Assembly (NCBI GenBank): GCA_002478945.1
Contig: DLKM01000015.1
Location: forward strand, 21,742-61,318
Direction of reading: 5' to 3'
Origin: Christensenella sp. UBA7588
Lineage (GTDB): Bacteria > Bacillota > Clostridia > Christensenellales > CAG-917
DNA length: 39,577 bases
The position numbers and the translations under genes are program-made. The notes beneath the pieces are model-generated. The model saw only the letters and a list, made by a program, of their open reading frames with translations, was not told where the DNA came from and did no database searches. Below, piece by piece: positions 17,394 to 25,770 of this stretch (its first letter is position 1; each line of letters begins with the position of its first letter).

Positions 17394-17422
17394 TTGACAA
17401 AAATCAAGTTTTATGTAATAAT
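17394..17422 (+). promoter_or_regulatory. Sigma-A-type promoter for the DUF1538/P-II operon
   Basis: A consensus -35 TTGACA (17394-17399), a 17-nt spacer ending in TGT (extended -10) and AATAAT (17417-17422) lie about 75 nt before the DUF1538 start. An 8-bp AT-rich inverted repeat (AATTATTA/TAATAATT, 17436-17456) sits just downstream in the leader. Confidence 0.75.
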
Positions 17423-17498
17423 AATTGCTGAATTTAATTATTATTAACTAATAATTAGCAAACAAAGAAGGCAAAGCCTTATCCCCTCTCAAAATAAT

Positions 17499-19406
17499 AT
17501 GATGAAAGACGAATTGACCGCCACCTATAAACAAAACGAAAGCGCAAGTGAAAATCTTGCGGATTTCGACGTGCAAAACGGCGCGGCCGATGCGCCTTGC
17601 GAAAACGTCGATAGCGTCGTTTGCGGCGTAACAGCAGAGAGCGAAACGGCAAGCGAAAACGCGAATAACGACGTATTGTCCAAAGACGAGGCAAAAGAGT
17701 CCGTTGGCGTGACGGAAAGCGTTTCGGATTGCACAGACGTATCGAGCTTAAATGCAACCGACGACGTTAAAACGCCGTCTAAAGACGAAAAAGCACGAGA
17801 AAAAGCAAGAAAAAGAGAGGAAGCGCGTTCGCAAATCGCAAAAGACCTCATTCAGCAAAAGTCGCTTGCGAAAAACGTGGGCTTAAATTCGCTTGCCAAA
17901 CTCAAAGAGTCGCTTTTTTCCGTATTGCCGGTTATGGTCATCGTGCTTATTTTTGCGCTGACTCCGATAACCGATTTTTCAACGAAAGAAATCGTTGCGT
18001 TCGTCGTATCGGCAATATTTTTGATTTTGGGTATCGCGCTTTTCAACGTAGGTGCGGATATGGCTATGACGCCTATGGGCGAATACGTCGGCGCAGGTTT
18101 GACGAAGTCCAAAAAACTTCCGCTGTTGCTCGGCGTAGGCTTTATTATGGGCTTGCTTATTACCGTTGCCGAACCCGATTTGTCCGTGCTTGCAGAGCAG
18201 GTTAGCGCGGTTATGGATAACGTCGTGCTTATTGCGACGGTCGGCGTGGGCGTGGGTATATTCCTCGTTATTTCCATTGCGAAAATCGTTTTCAGAAAAG
18301 ATTTGTCGTCGTTGCTTTTGTTTTTCTATATGGTGTTGTTTGCGCTCTGCGCAATAATGATGGAAAACGGCAAGAGCATATTCGTTCCGCTTGCATTCGA
18401 TTCGGGCGGCGTTACGACGGGTCCGATTACCGTGCCGTTTATTATGGCACTCGGCGTGGGCGTCGCGCTCAATACGGGCGGCCGCAACGCAAAAGAAAAC
18501 AGCTTCGGTCTGATTGCGCTTTGCTCGATAGGTCCTATGCTGGCGGTTATGGCACTTTCGCTTGCGTCTAAAGGCGATTTGTCCTATACCTTGCCCGACT
18601 ATTCGGTGGACGCAAACTTGGGCGCAAACTTCGGAGAGGCACTCGGCGGAGTCGCGCTCGAAGTGCTTATCGCGCTCGGACTTATAGTGGTGTTTTTCGT
18701 GATACTTCAATGCACGATTTTGAAATTGCCCAAACAGAAACTGGTGCAAATCGCAATAGGTATCGTGTTTACATACGTCGGACTTGTGGTGTTCCTCACG
18801 TCCGTAACCGTAGGCTTTATGCCTATCGGCTTTAAGCTCGGCGTAGAAATTGCGTCTTACAGCAAACCGTTGCTTATCGTGTTTGCGTTTGTCATAGGTT
18901 TTGTGGTGGTTCTTGCCGAGCCTGCAGTTCACGTTCTTAACAAGCAAGTTGAGGAGATTACCAACGGGGCCGTAAGCAAAAGGTCTATGTTGATTGCGCT
19001 GTCAATCGGCGTGGGCTTGTCAATCGGTCTTAGCGTTATCAGAATAATCTACGGATTCTCGTTGCTTTATTATCTGATACCCGGATATTTGCTCTCGCTG
19101 GGATTGTCTTTCTTCGTGCCGAAGATTTATACGGCAATCGCATTCGACTCGGGCGGCGTTGCTTCGGGTCCGCTTACGTCCAGCTTTATTTTGCCTCTCG
19201 CAATAGGAGCGTGCAGCGCGCTTTGGGGCGACGCAAGCGAAATTCTTAACCTTGCGTTCGGTATCGTGGCTATGGTTGCGATGACTCCGCTTATCACGAT
19301 TCAGCTGCTCGGTTTCAGAGCTATCACGAGTGCGAAAGTCAAAGAAAAAATCGTTATGAAGCGTATTCTCGACGCCGACGACGAACAGATTATAGATTTC
19401 ATGTGA
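17499..19406 (+). CDS. DUF1538 membrane protein with internal duplication
   Basis: A 635-residue polytopic membrane protein made of two DUF1538-like halves. About residues 1-115 are an acidic, Ser/Glu/Asp-rich, probably disordered cytoplasmic tail, followed by a basic Lys/Arg stretch. The two membrane halves (about 140-405 and 408-615) carry matching signatures: an AEP motif (VAEPDLSVL near 223, LAEPAVHVL near 472) and a DSGG motif (AFDSGGVTTGP near 300, AFDSGGVASGP near 548). Repeated halves and re-used polar motifs within membrane segments are what one expects of a transporter or channel. The substrate is unknown. Two P-II-like genes follow at once, the first after only 10 nt, which suggests control by a bound metabolite. 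A good promoter lies upstream. The start could be either of two adjacent Met codons; no strong ribosome binding site is seen. Confidence 0.88.
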   Translation: MMKDELTATYKQNESASENLADFDVQNGAADAPCENVDSVVCGVTAESETASENANNDVLSKDEAKESVGVTESVSDCTDVSSLNATDDVKTPSKDEKAREKARKREEARSQIAKDLIQQKSLAKNVGLNSLAKLKESLFSVLPVMVIVLIFALTPITDFSTKEIVAFVVSAIFLILGIALFNVGADMAMTPMGEYVGAGLTKSKKLPLLLGVGFIMGLLITVAEPDLSVLAEQVSAVMDNVVLIATVGVGVGIFLVISIAKIVFRKDLSSLLLFFYMVLFALCAIMMENGKSIFVPLAFDSGGVTTGPITVPFIMALGVGVALNTGGRNAKENSFGLIALCSIGPMLAVMALSLASKGDLSYTLPDYSVDANLGANFGEALGGVALEVLIALGLIVVFFVILQCTILKLPKQKLVQIAIGIVFTYVGLVVFLTSVTVGFMPIGFKLGVEIASYSKPLLIVFAFVIGFVVVLAEPAVHVLNKQVEEITNGAVSKRSMLIALSIGVGLSIGLSVIRIIYGFSLLYYLIPGYLLSLGLSFFVPKIYTAIAFDSGGVASGPLTSSFILPLAIGACSALWGDASEILNLAFGIVAMVAMTPLITIQLLGFRAITSAKVKEKIVMKRILDADDEQIIDFM

Positions 19407-19416
19407 GGAGGGGATT

Positions 19417-19878
19417 ATGGCTGAAAGAAAAGTCGCAAAAGCCGTGAAAAAAACCGTTAAAAAAGCGGAAGCGCGCGCTCAAGAAATTAAAAAATCCTCT
19501 ACCGCTCGCGCAAAAGTCAATTCCAACAAACTCGAAATGCTCGTGACCATAGTGCCGAGCAATAAGGCGGAATTCTATACCGATTTGTTGCAATCTATGT
19601 TCGAGGTCAACTTCCAGTTTACGTCGAGAGCAAGAGGCACGGCAAACGCGCAAATGCTTACTCTCGCAGGGTTTACCGACCAGAACAAAACCGTAATATT
19701 CAGCGTTATAAAACAAGAGAGAGTCAAAGAGGCTCTCGTGACGTTGGAAGATAAGTTCAACACGATAAAAAGAGGAAAGGGCGTTGCGTTTACGGTGCCG
19801 TTTTCGAGCGTCATAGGCGTTGCCGTATACGGATTTTTGAGCAACGATTTGAGGACTGTCAAGGAGGAAAAACAATGA
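19417..19878 (+). CDS. P-II-like regulatory protein with basic N-terminal tail
   Basis: 153 residues. The first about 37 are Lys/Ala/Arg-rich (KKTVKKAEARAQEIKKSS), which is not part of the P-II fold. The core then follows a P-II/GlnB-like pattern: LEMLVTIVPSNKAEFYTDLL, RARGTANAQML, KTVIFSVIKQERVKEALVTLEDKF and GVAFTVPFSSVIGV. The uridylylated Tyr of classical GlnB is not recognisable, and the T-loop seems short. P-II-like trimers bind nucleotides and small effectors and gate membrane partners. GAGGAGGGG just after the DUF1538 stop is the ribosome binding site. The 3' end overlaps the second P-II-like gene as ATGA. The assignment to the P-II superfamily is by pattern and neighbourhood. Confidence 0.8.
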   Translation: MAERKVAKAVKKTVKKAEARAQEIKKSSTARAKVNSNKLEMLVTIVPSNKAEFYTDLLQSMFEVNFQFTSRARGTANAQMLTLAGFTDQNKTVIFSVIKQERVKEALVTLEDKFNTIKRGKGVAFTVPFSSVIGVAVYGFLSNDLRTVKEEKQ

Positions 19879-20225
19879 GTAAATTTGACCATCAAGTGGT
19901 TATTTGCATAGTGAACAACGGCTTTGCCGACGAGGCAATGGACGCCGCGAGAGACGTCGGCGCAAGAGGCGGCACGGTGCTTTCGGCGCGCGGTACGGCA
20001 AATCTCGAAGCGGAAAAAGCGTTCCAAATCCAAATACAGCCCGAAAAAGAAATGATAATGATTTTGGTTGACGACCAAATCAAAGACGACGTGTTGCACG
20101 CGCTTTATAAAAACGTAGGAACGCATACTCCCGCGCACGGCATTGCTTTTGCGTTGCCCGTGGACAACGTGGTGGGAATTGCTCAACCCGATAAAAAATC
20201 AGAAGAAAAAAGCGAAGAAAAGTAA
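19875..20225 (+). CDS. P-II family nitrogen-regulator-like protein
   Basis: 116 residues with clearer P-II character: HQVVICIVNNGFADEAMDAARDVGARGGTVLSARGT (the family's GArGGTilxgRG block, about 28-40), EKEMIMILVDDQIKDDVLHAL and HGIAFALPVDNVVGI. The T-loop region is reduced and lacks the modified Tyr. The C-terminus is a short Lys/Glu tail. Translation is coupled to the preceding P-II-like gene by a 4-nt ATGA overlap, with AAGGAGG upstream. A pair of unequal P-II-like proteins behind one DUF1538 permease suggests a heteromeric or two-input gate; this is inference. Confidence 0.87.
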   Translation: MSKFDHQVVICIVNNGFADEAMDAARDVGARGGTVLSARGTANLEAEKAFQIQIQPEKEMIMILVDDQIKDDVLHALYKNVGTHTPAHGIAFALPVDNVVGIAQPDKKSEEKSEEK

Positions 20226-20252
20226 AATCGATTTTGTAAAAACAGGTATAAG

Positions 20253-20280
20253 AAAAGCCCTCGAAAACGAGGGCTTTTTT
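20253..20280. terminator. Rho-independent terminator after the P-II-like operon
   Basis: AAAAGCCCTCG pairs with CGAGGGCTTTT across an AAAA loop, followed by a T-run. The matching A-run on the left arm lets it also serve the convergent minus-strand gene that ends at 20292. Confidence 0.93.
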
Positions 20281-20291
20281 AATGTCGTTTT

Positions 20292-21257
20292 TTAGCGTCT
20301 GCCGTCGCGACGGTCGTAATCGTCGAAATCTCGTCCGTCTCTTTCGTAACCTCTGTCGTAAGGGCGGTCGTCTCTGCCTCTGTCGTAGCCTCTGTTTCCG
20401 TCGTCGTAGCCGTCGTACGCTCTGCGGTCGGAATCTCTGTCGTCGTAAGGACGGTCGTAAGTGCGGGAGGAATCGTAGTCGAATTCGTCCCTTCTGCGTG
20501 AACGACGAAGTCGGTTGTTACCTGCGGAACGGTCGTTTTTAGAGGGCTTGAAAAGCAATATCACGATGATAATCGCAGGCACGGCAATGCCGATTATAAG
20601 CACTATGCGCAATGCGAGAGAAGTGTTGGGGAGAATGTCGCCGCTCTTTGGTTCGGCAGGCTTTTTGCTTTCGAGAATACGCTCGCGCTCGGCTTGAGCA
20701 ATCGGATGATAGGGAACGACGAAAGCGTTGAAAGAATCTTTTGCCGCAAAGCCGTATATCGTGTTGCCGTCATACGTTGCCATTACGAAAATCTGCGAAT
20801 CGTCGGTAAGGTGGTATCCCAAAAACTTGATTGTGTAATCGTTGGTAACGGTTGTTCCGTTCAAAACCAAGTTTTCGCCGACAACGGTCAAAGCGACGTC
20901 GGGGTAGGGAGATACGTCGTCCGAGAAAGTGACTTTGGATACGGGCATATTCAGACTATTGTCGAAATAAAAGGTCTGTCCGCAATAATTTACGGTGTAA
21001 AGATTGCCGAAAGCCTGTTTTATGTCCGTAACGTAATAACTCTCGGGAATTGCAAATTCTCCGTCCGAGTTCTTCAAAACGATAGCGGATTTTATGGGAT
21101 ATGCGTTGCCTTCGAGATTGGACACCGTGGCAAGCACGGCTTCTTTTTCGCTCGAAGCGTAGGCTATGGAGCAAGGCAAAAGCACTCCTGCCAAAATCGC
21201 AAGAGCGAGCGCAACGCATAGCACTATCGATGAAATTAGCATAGCAACTTTTTTCAT
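20292..21257 (-). CDS. Predicted membrane protein with Arg/Asp/Tyr/Gly-rich tail
   Basis: Unrecognised 321-residue protein. It has an N-terminal signal peptide (MKKVAMLISSIVL..., likely cleaved near SIAYA at 30-34), an extracytoplasmic domain of about 165 residues with beta-rich character, one transmembrane helix at about 216-237 (LRIVLIIGIAVPAIIIVILLF), and then a tail of about 80 residues on the cytoplasmic side made almost only of Arg, Asp, Tyr and Gly (repeats such as YDRGRDDRPYDRGYERD). Such tails are expected to be disordered and can promote self-association. A TTGGCA, 16 nt, TATAAC pair (21286-21259) lies so close to the ATG that, if used, the mRNA would be nearly leaderless. It is convergent with the P-II-like operon and divergent from the phage-like cassette. 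Confidence 0.7.
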   Translation of the reverse strand: MKKVAMLISSIVLCVALALAILAGVLLPCSIAYASSEKEAVLATVSNLEGNAYPIKSAIVLKNSDGEFAIPESYYVTDIKQAFGNLYTVNYCGQTFYFDNSLNMPVSKVTFSDDVSPYPDVALTVVGENLVLNGTTVTNDYTIKFLGYHLTDDSQIFVMATYDGNTIYGFAAKDSFNAFVVPYHPIAQAERERILESKKPAEPKSGDILPNTSLALRIVLIIGIAVPAIIIVILLFKPSKNDRSAGNNRLRRSRRRDEFDYDSSRTYDRPYDDRDSDRRAYDGYDDGNRGYDRGRDDRPYDRGYERDGRDFDDYDRRDGRR

Positions 21258-21391
21258 AGTTATAATGATACTATATTTGTTGCCAAAATAAAAGTCTTTA
21301 ATTGCAATTTCGAGAGTTTTTTTGGCAAATAGAAAAAATTGACAGTCATAATTTTTTGCTTTTTTGAGATTTTCGGTCTTATGCTTTTGCT

Positions 21392-22828
21392 ATGAAAGAC
21401 AACAGCGCATTGATAAAACTTATCGAAATAGAAAACGAAATCAACCTTCGAAAGCGTGACGCATTGGCAAATTATAACAAGCAATTCGTGCATCAAAAAC
21501 AGATGGCGTTTCACAAATGCGACAAGCGAAATCGTTGGGTTTTCGGCGGTAACCGCTCGGGAAAAACGGAGTGCGGAGCCGTCGAAAGCGTGTGGATGGC
21601 AAGGGGCATTCATCCTTTCAGACAGAACAGGCAGGACGTTTTCGGGTGGGTGGTAAGCCTCTCGCAACAGGTGCAAAGAGACGTTGCGCAAGCAAAGATT
21701 CTCAAATACTTGTCGCCGCGATACATCGTCGACGTCGTGATGCAGGAGGGCAAGCGCACTTCTCCCGAATACGGAATAATCGACTATATCGTCGTCAAAA
21801 ACGATTTGGGCGGAACGAGCAAAATCGGATTCAAATCCTGCGACCAAGGGAGAGAAAAGTTTCAGGGCGCGTCGCTCGATTTCGTATGGTTTGACGAAGA
21901 ACCGCCGAGGGATATATACGAGGAATGCCGAATGAGAGTGTTCGACAAAAAAGGGGATATTTTCGGCACGATGACTCCGCTGAAAGGACTTACTTGGGTG
22001 TACGACGAAATCGAACTCAATCAAAGCGGAGACCCGCAAGTGTGGTGCGAGTATATGCAATGGGAGGATAACCCGTATCTCGACAAGGCGGAAATCGAGG
22101 CTATGTGCAAGTCCGTATCCAAAGAGGACCAACTTTCGAGAAGGTTCGGAAAGTTCTCGAGCGGACAAGGACTCGTATATCCCGAATTTGACCAGAGCGT
22201 ACACGTCATAGAGCCGTTCGACGTGCCGCACGAGTGGCAAAACAACATTTCGATAGACCCCGGACTTACGAATGCGACGTGTTGTCTGTTCTTTGCTCTT
22301 GACCACGACGGAGTGATATACGTCGTCGGAGAGCATTTCGAGGCAGGGGTAAGTATCGATACGCACGTTGCGAAAATCTTTAAGCTCGCCGACGAATTGG
22401 GGTGGGAAAAAGACGAGAGAGGCAGGCTCAGAGCGCTTATCGACAGCGCGGCAAATCAGCACACTCTGGCAAGCCAAAAGAGCGTGGCGGAATTGTTCTA
22501 TGAAAAAGGAATTATCGTCAATACCAACGTAAACAAGGATTTATATACGGGTATTCAACGCATAAAGTCCTTATTCGAGCAAAAACCGCCGAGAATCTAT
22601 ATCTTCAAAACGTGCGTGAATCTAATACGAGAACTCAAGGGTTACTGGTGGGGTTCGAACGACAGACCGAAAAAAGAGGACGACCACGCGCTTGACGCGT
22701 TGAGGTATTTCGTGATGTCGTTGCCGAAGCCTGCAAAGCCCGTTCCGCCTCCGAAAACGCAGATACAACAGGATAAGGAAAAATTGATTCGAAACGTAAA
22801 CAGGGAGAGATTATGGATGAAGAATTGA
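21392..22828 (+). CDS. terL: Phage terminase large subunit
   Basis: ATP-driven DNA-packaging motor and nuclease, 478 residues. The ATPase domain has Walker A GGNRSGKT (52-59), Walker B VWFDEE (about 166-171) and a coupling segment FGTMTPLKG (about 190-198). The RNase H-like nuclease domain has SIDPGLTN with an Asp near 288, LIDSAAN with an Asp near 350, and DDHALDALRYF near 430. All acidic positions expected for activity appear present, so the protein looks intact. No good ribosome binding site precedes the ATG. A perfect TTGACA box lies at 21339-21344 but without a convincing -10 at normal spacing, so the promoter of the cassette is unclear. The 3' end overlaps the next gene by 16 nt. Confidence 0.94.
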   Translation: MKDNSALIKLIEIENEINLRKRDALANYNKQFVHQKQMAFHKCDKRNRWVFGGNRSGKTECGAVESVWMARGIHPFRQNRQDVFGWVVSLSQQVQRDVAQAKILKYLSPRYIVDVVMQEGKRTSPEYGIIDYIVVKNDLGGTSKIGFKSCDQGREKFQGASLDFVWFDEEPPRDIYEECRMRVFDKKGDIFGTMTPLKGLTWVYDEIELNQSGDPQVWCEYMQWEDNPYLDKAEIEAMCKSVSKEDQLSRRFGKFSSGQGLVYPEFDQSVHVIEPFDVPHEWQNNISIDPGLTNATCCLFFALDHDGVIYVVGEHFEAGVSIDTHVAKIFKLADELGWEKDERGRLRALIDSAANQHTLASQKSVAELFYEKGIIVNTNVNKDLYTGIQRIKSLFEQKPPRIYIFKTCVNLIRELKGYWWGSNDRPKKEDDHALDALRYFVMSLPKPAKPVPPPKTQIQQDKEKLIRNVNRERLWMKN

Positions 22829-23139
22829 AAAAATCGCTACTTAAGAGAGCCAAAGGCTATAAGTACAACGAGGTGCAGGAAGAATACAGCGTGAAAGAGG
22901 ACGGAGAGATTGCTCTGACCAAAAGAAAAGTGGTCAAAAAATACTGTCCGCCCGATTCTGCGGCGTTTAAGACGTATATGGATATGTGCGAGGAAAACGA
23001 AGACGTATCGCATTATACGGACGAGCAACTGGCAAAAGAAAAGCACAGGTTGCTAAACGAATTGCTCGAACAGGAAAAAAACGAGGAGCGCACTCAAAAT
23101 GAGTGCGCTCTTGCTTGCAACGACAAATCAAACAAATAA
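22813..23139 (+). CDS. Small phage-like protein between terminase and portal
   Basis: A 108-residue charged protein of unknown function. The order is: a Lys-rich N-terminus, then YKYNEVQEEYSVKEDGEIAL, TKRKVVKKYCPPDSAAFKTYM, and a helical region ending in Lys/Glu. Similar small proteins sit next to the terminase or portal in Clostridia phages, to my recollection; a small-terminase role is possible but unproven. Its start lies inside terL (16-nt overlap), with GGGAGAG upstream. The last 18 codons or so contain an 11-bp perfect palindrome (23086-23110), so the C-terminal tail may be a late addition. Confidence 0.65.
   Translation: MDEELKKSLLKRAKGYKYNEVQEEYSVKEDGEIALTKRKVVKKYCPPDSAAFKTYMDMCEENEDVSHYTDEQLAKEKHRLLNELLEQEKNEERTQNECALACNDKSNK
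23086..23110. repeat. Perfect 11-bp inverted repeat with 3-nt loop inside a coding region
   Basis: GAGCGCACTCA (23086-23096) pairs with TGAGTGCGCTC (23100-23110) around AAA. It lies near the end of the 108-residue gene, about 45 nt before the portal start. There is no U-run, so it is not a standard terminator; it could stabilise or process the mRNA, or be a recent snap-back insertion. Confidence 0.8.
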
Positions 23140-23156
23140 ACGGAGGAGACAACTAT

Positions 23157-25031
23157 ATGTCCAACATCGAAGATCAAATCGTATCGGAAGTTATCGCGGA
23201 CTTCAAAAAACGGCAGGAAGCGAGACGTCCGGTGGAATTGAATTGGCGACTTAATATGAATTTCGTCGTCGGAAACCAGTTTGCTCAAATATCGTCGAAA
23301 GGCGATATAGAGGAAAGCGGAAAAGAATATTTCTGGCAAGAGAGGGAGGTGTACAACCACATCGCGCCTATTCTCGAAACTCGTCTTGCAAAACTCGGCA
23401 GAGTCAAAGCGAAAGCGCAGGTGCGCCCCGCGACGAGCGATGACGACGACGTTGCCTCCGCTTCGCTTGCTACGAAACTTATCGACGCGGTGTGCAAAGA
23501 AAACGATTTTTCCTCGCAACTGGCACTTGCGAATACTTGGAGCGAGATTACGGGAAGCGCGTTTTTCAAAATCAGTTGGGACAGCGAAAAAGGACACGCT
23601 CTGGATAAAGAAGGGTTGATAAAAGAAGGAGACGTAACTATCGACTTGTGTCCGCCGTTTGAGATTTTCCCCGAAGATATTGCAATCACAAGCATCGACG
23701 AACAATCTTCGATTATCCACGCAAAAGTTTTGCCCGTAAAAGAAGTAAAGCGCATCTGGAACAAAGACGTCAAAGGCGGAGACGTGAGCGTGTTCTCGTT
23801 TGACAATATACAAGTGGGAGGAGGATTCGGCTATACCGCAACCGCTCCGAAAATCGTCAGCGAGACGAGAGCGGACAGCGTTACCGTCATCGAAAAATAT
23901 GAAAAACCCACGAGAGAGTATCCCAACGGCCGACTTATCATCGTCGCGGGAGATACCTTGCTCTATAAAGGGGATATGCCTTATCTAAACGGAGAGGACG
24001 GAACGAGAGGGTATCCGTTTTCAAAGCAGGTGTGCATAGACAACCTCTCAAACTTCTTCGGCACGTCCGTGGTGGAGAGAATCATTCCCGTGCAAAGAGC
24101 GTACAACACCGTCAAAAACAGAAAACACGAGTATATGAACAGAATGGCGGTGGGCGTTTACGCCGTAGAGGACGGCTCGGTGGACACCGACAATCTGCAA
24201 GAAGAAGGATTGCCGCCCGGAAAAGTCGTCATTTACAGACAAGGCAGTACGCCGCCCGTTCCGCTTGCTCCGACGCAGGTGCCGAGCGAATTCTCGAGAG
24301 AGGAAGAAAAGTTGCTCAACGAATTCGTTATGATAAGCGGCGTCAGCGAAGTTACGACGTATTCGCAAGTGCCTGCGAACGTGGCGTCGGGTACGGCAAT
24401 ATCCTTGCTTCTCGAACAAGACGACACTCGTATCGCGCTTACGGCGGACAGCCTTAGAGAAAGCGTCAAACGCATAAGCAAACACGTCTTGCGACTGTAC
24501 AGACAGTTTGCGAAAATCCCGAGAGTGAAACGCATTACGGGAGATAACGGAGAGGTGGAACTTGCCTCGTTCTCCGCAGGAAACATCGACAGCGAAGATA
24601 TTGTTTTCGATACGATAAGCGACATCGAGGACACGCTGTCGGCAAGACGAGCGATGGTGTACGACTTGCTCAAACTCGGACTTTTCGAGGACGATGACGG
24701 CAGACTTTCATCCGTTACGAAAACCAAACTTTTTGAAATTCTCGGCTTCGGAAACTGGGAGAACGGACGCAACGACGACGAGATGCACAGAAAGAAAGCT
24801 CTTAAAGAAAATATGGAATTGCAAACCAAAGACGCTACCGTCGACGTATACGACAATCACGCTATCCATATAGCCGAACACGTAAGACTTATCGTGTCGT
24901 CGAGATGTTCAAAAGATAAGGCTATGAGAGAAAGAGTTGCAAACCATATAGCAAAACACAACGAATTGCTTTCGCTTGCAAAAGGCGTAGAAAGAATGCA
25001 AAAACAATTTGACGAGGAGAAAACGATATGA
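23157..25031 (+). CDS. Phage portal protein (P22-like)
   Basis: Dodecameric ring at the special vertex through which DNA is packaged. The 624-residue protein starts at the ATG at 23157, eight bases after GGAGGAG; the frame is open to 23103, but the upstream Met has no such site. The N-terminal part (RRPVELNWRLNMNFVVGNQF), an acidic region (SDDDDVAS), the QRAYNTVKNRKHEYMNRM helix (about 317-336) and the TAISLLLEQDDTR block followed by a long helix fit portals of P22/T7-like viruses. The C-terminal part (about 500-624) is helical and highly charged, as expected for a barrel or clip extension. It lies directly before the scaffold gene with a 4-nt overlap. Confidence 0.85.
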   Translation: MSNIEDQIVSEVIADFKKRQEARRPVELNWRLNMNFVVGNQFAQISSKGDIEESGKEYFWQEREVYNHIAPILETRLAKLGRVKAKAQVRPATSDDDDVASASLATKLIDAVCKENDFSSQLALANTWSEITGSAFFKISWDSEKGHALDKEGLIKEGDVTIDLCPPFEIFPEDIAITSIDEQSSIIHAKVLPVKEVKRIWNKDVKGGDVSVFSFDNIQVGGGFGYTATAPKIVSETRADSVTVIEKYEKPTREYPNGRLIIVAGDTLLYKGDMPYLNGEDGTRGYPFSKQVCIDNLSNFFGTSVVERIIPVQRAYNTVKNRKHEYMNRMAVGVYAVEDGSVDTDNLQEEGLPPGKVVIYRQGSTPPVPLAPTQVPSEFSREEEKLLNEFVMISGVSEVTTYSQVPANVASGTAISLLLEQDDTRIALTADSLRESVKRISKHVLRLYRQFAKIPRVKRITGDNGEVELASFSAGNIDSEDIVFDTISDIEDTLSARRAMVYDLLKLGLFEDDDGRLSSVTKTKLFEILGFGNWENGRNDDEMHRKKALKENMELQTKDATVDVYDNHAIHIAEHVRLIVSSRCSKDKAMRERVANHIAKHNELLSLAKGVERMQKQFDEEKTI

Positions 25032-25759
25032 ACGAAAATGACGTCAAAGAAGCTATAAGACAAAGAATCGTCGACAAGATTAAAGACGCTTGCGACGACG
25101 AAAATATTGCCGTCGCGATTATGGACGACGGACAGAATGCGGACTTTACTGTTACGGAACAAGAAGATAAAACCGACGACGTGCAAGAAAACGAGAAAAA
25201 CGAGGACGTCGCAAAACAGGACGAAAAATCCGAAAAGCAAACAAATCAAGAAATAGGCAAGTTCAAAAACCCGCAGGAGTTGTTGCGTGCTTACGGTCAA
25301 CTCGAAAAGGAGTTTACCAAAAAATCGCAGAGGCTGAAAGAACTCGAAAACGAGATGCGTACTCCGTTCAAGACGGAGGAGGATTGGAAAGAAGCGGTGG
25401 ATAAGTTCTTTGAAAGAACCCCGTCCGCAAAACCGTTTGCGAAAGAAATCGCAAAAGTCATTATGGACAATCCCGATATGAAGCAAGACAGAAATTGCTT
25501 GGACGCCGCGCTTACGAGCGTACTCGTGGAAAAGTTCAAAACGCCCGAAGAACTGCTTTCCGACGGACAATTTTTGAACGATTACGTGCTTTGCTCGGAT
25601 ACGGTCAAAGAGGCGGTTATAGCCGGCTATTTGGAGGAGATGCGCAACGGTATGCCGCCGACGATTATGTCGAGGGGCGGACTTCAATGCGTCGCTCCCA
25701 ACCGTCCTCCCAAAACCATCGAGGAAGCAGGCGCAATGTTTCTTAAAAACAATAAATAA
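25028..25759 (+). CDS. Phage capsid scaffold protein
   Basis: Assembly chaperone predicted to fill the procapsid and leave before or during packaging. 243 residues, strongly acidic and Lys/Glu-rich, with a low-complexity segment (about 35-75), then the typical scaffold motif GKFKNPQELLRAYGQLEKEFTKKSQRLKEL (about 77-106) and a C-terminal helical half with a basic end that would contact the coat. It sits between portal and coat, the conserved place of scaffold genes, overlapping the portal gene by 4 nt (ATGA) and leaving 11 nt before the coat gene. Confidence 0.83.
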   Translation: MNENDVKEAIRQRIVDKIKDACDDENIAVAIMDDGQNADFTVTEQEDKTDDVQENEKNEDVAKQDEKSEKQTNQEIGKFKNPQELLRAYGQLEKEFTKKSQRLKELENEMRTPFKTEEDWKEAVDKFFERTPSAKPFAKEIAKVIMDNPDMKQDRNCLDAALTSVLVEKFKTPEELLSDGQFLNDYVLCSDTVKEAVIAGYLEEMRNGMPPTIMSRGGLQCVAPNRPPKTIEEAGAMFLKNNK

Positions 25760-25770
25760 AGGAGATTATT

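Noticed and set aside
23103..23156. Longer N-terminus of the portal protein
   Set aside because: The Met at 23157 is preceded by GGAGGAG; the upstream Met lies inside the palindrome and the previous gene's end, without a ribosome binding site.
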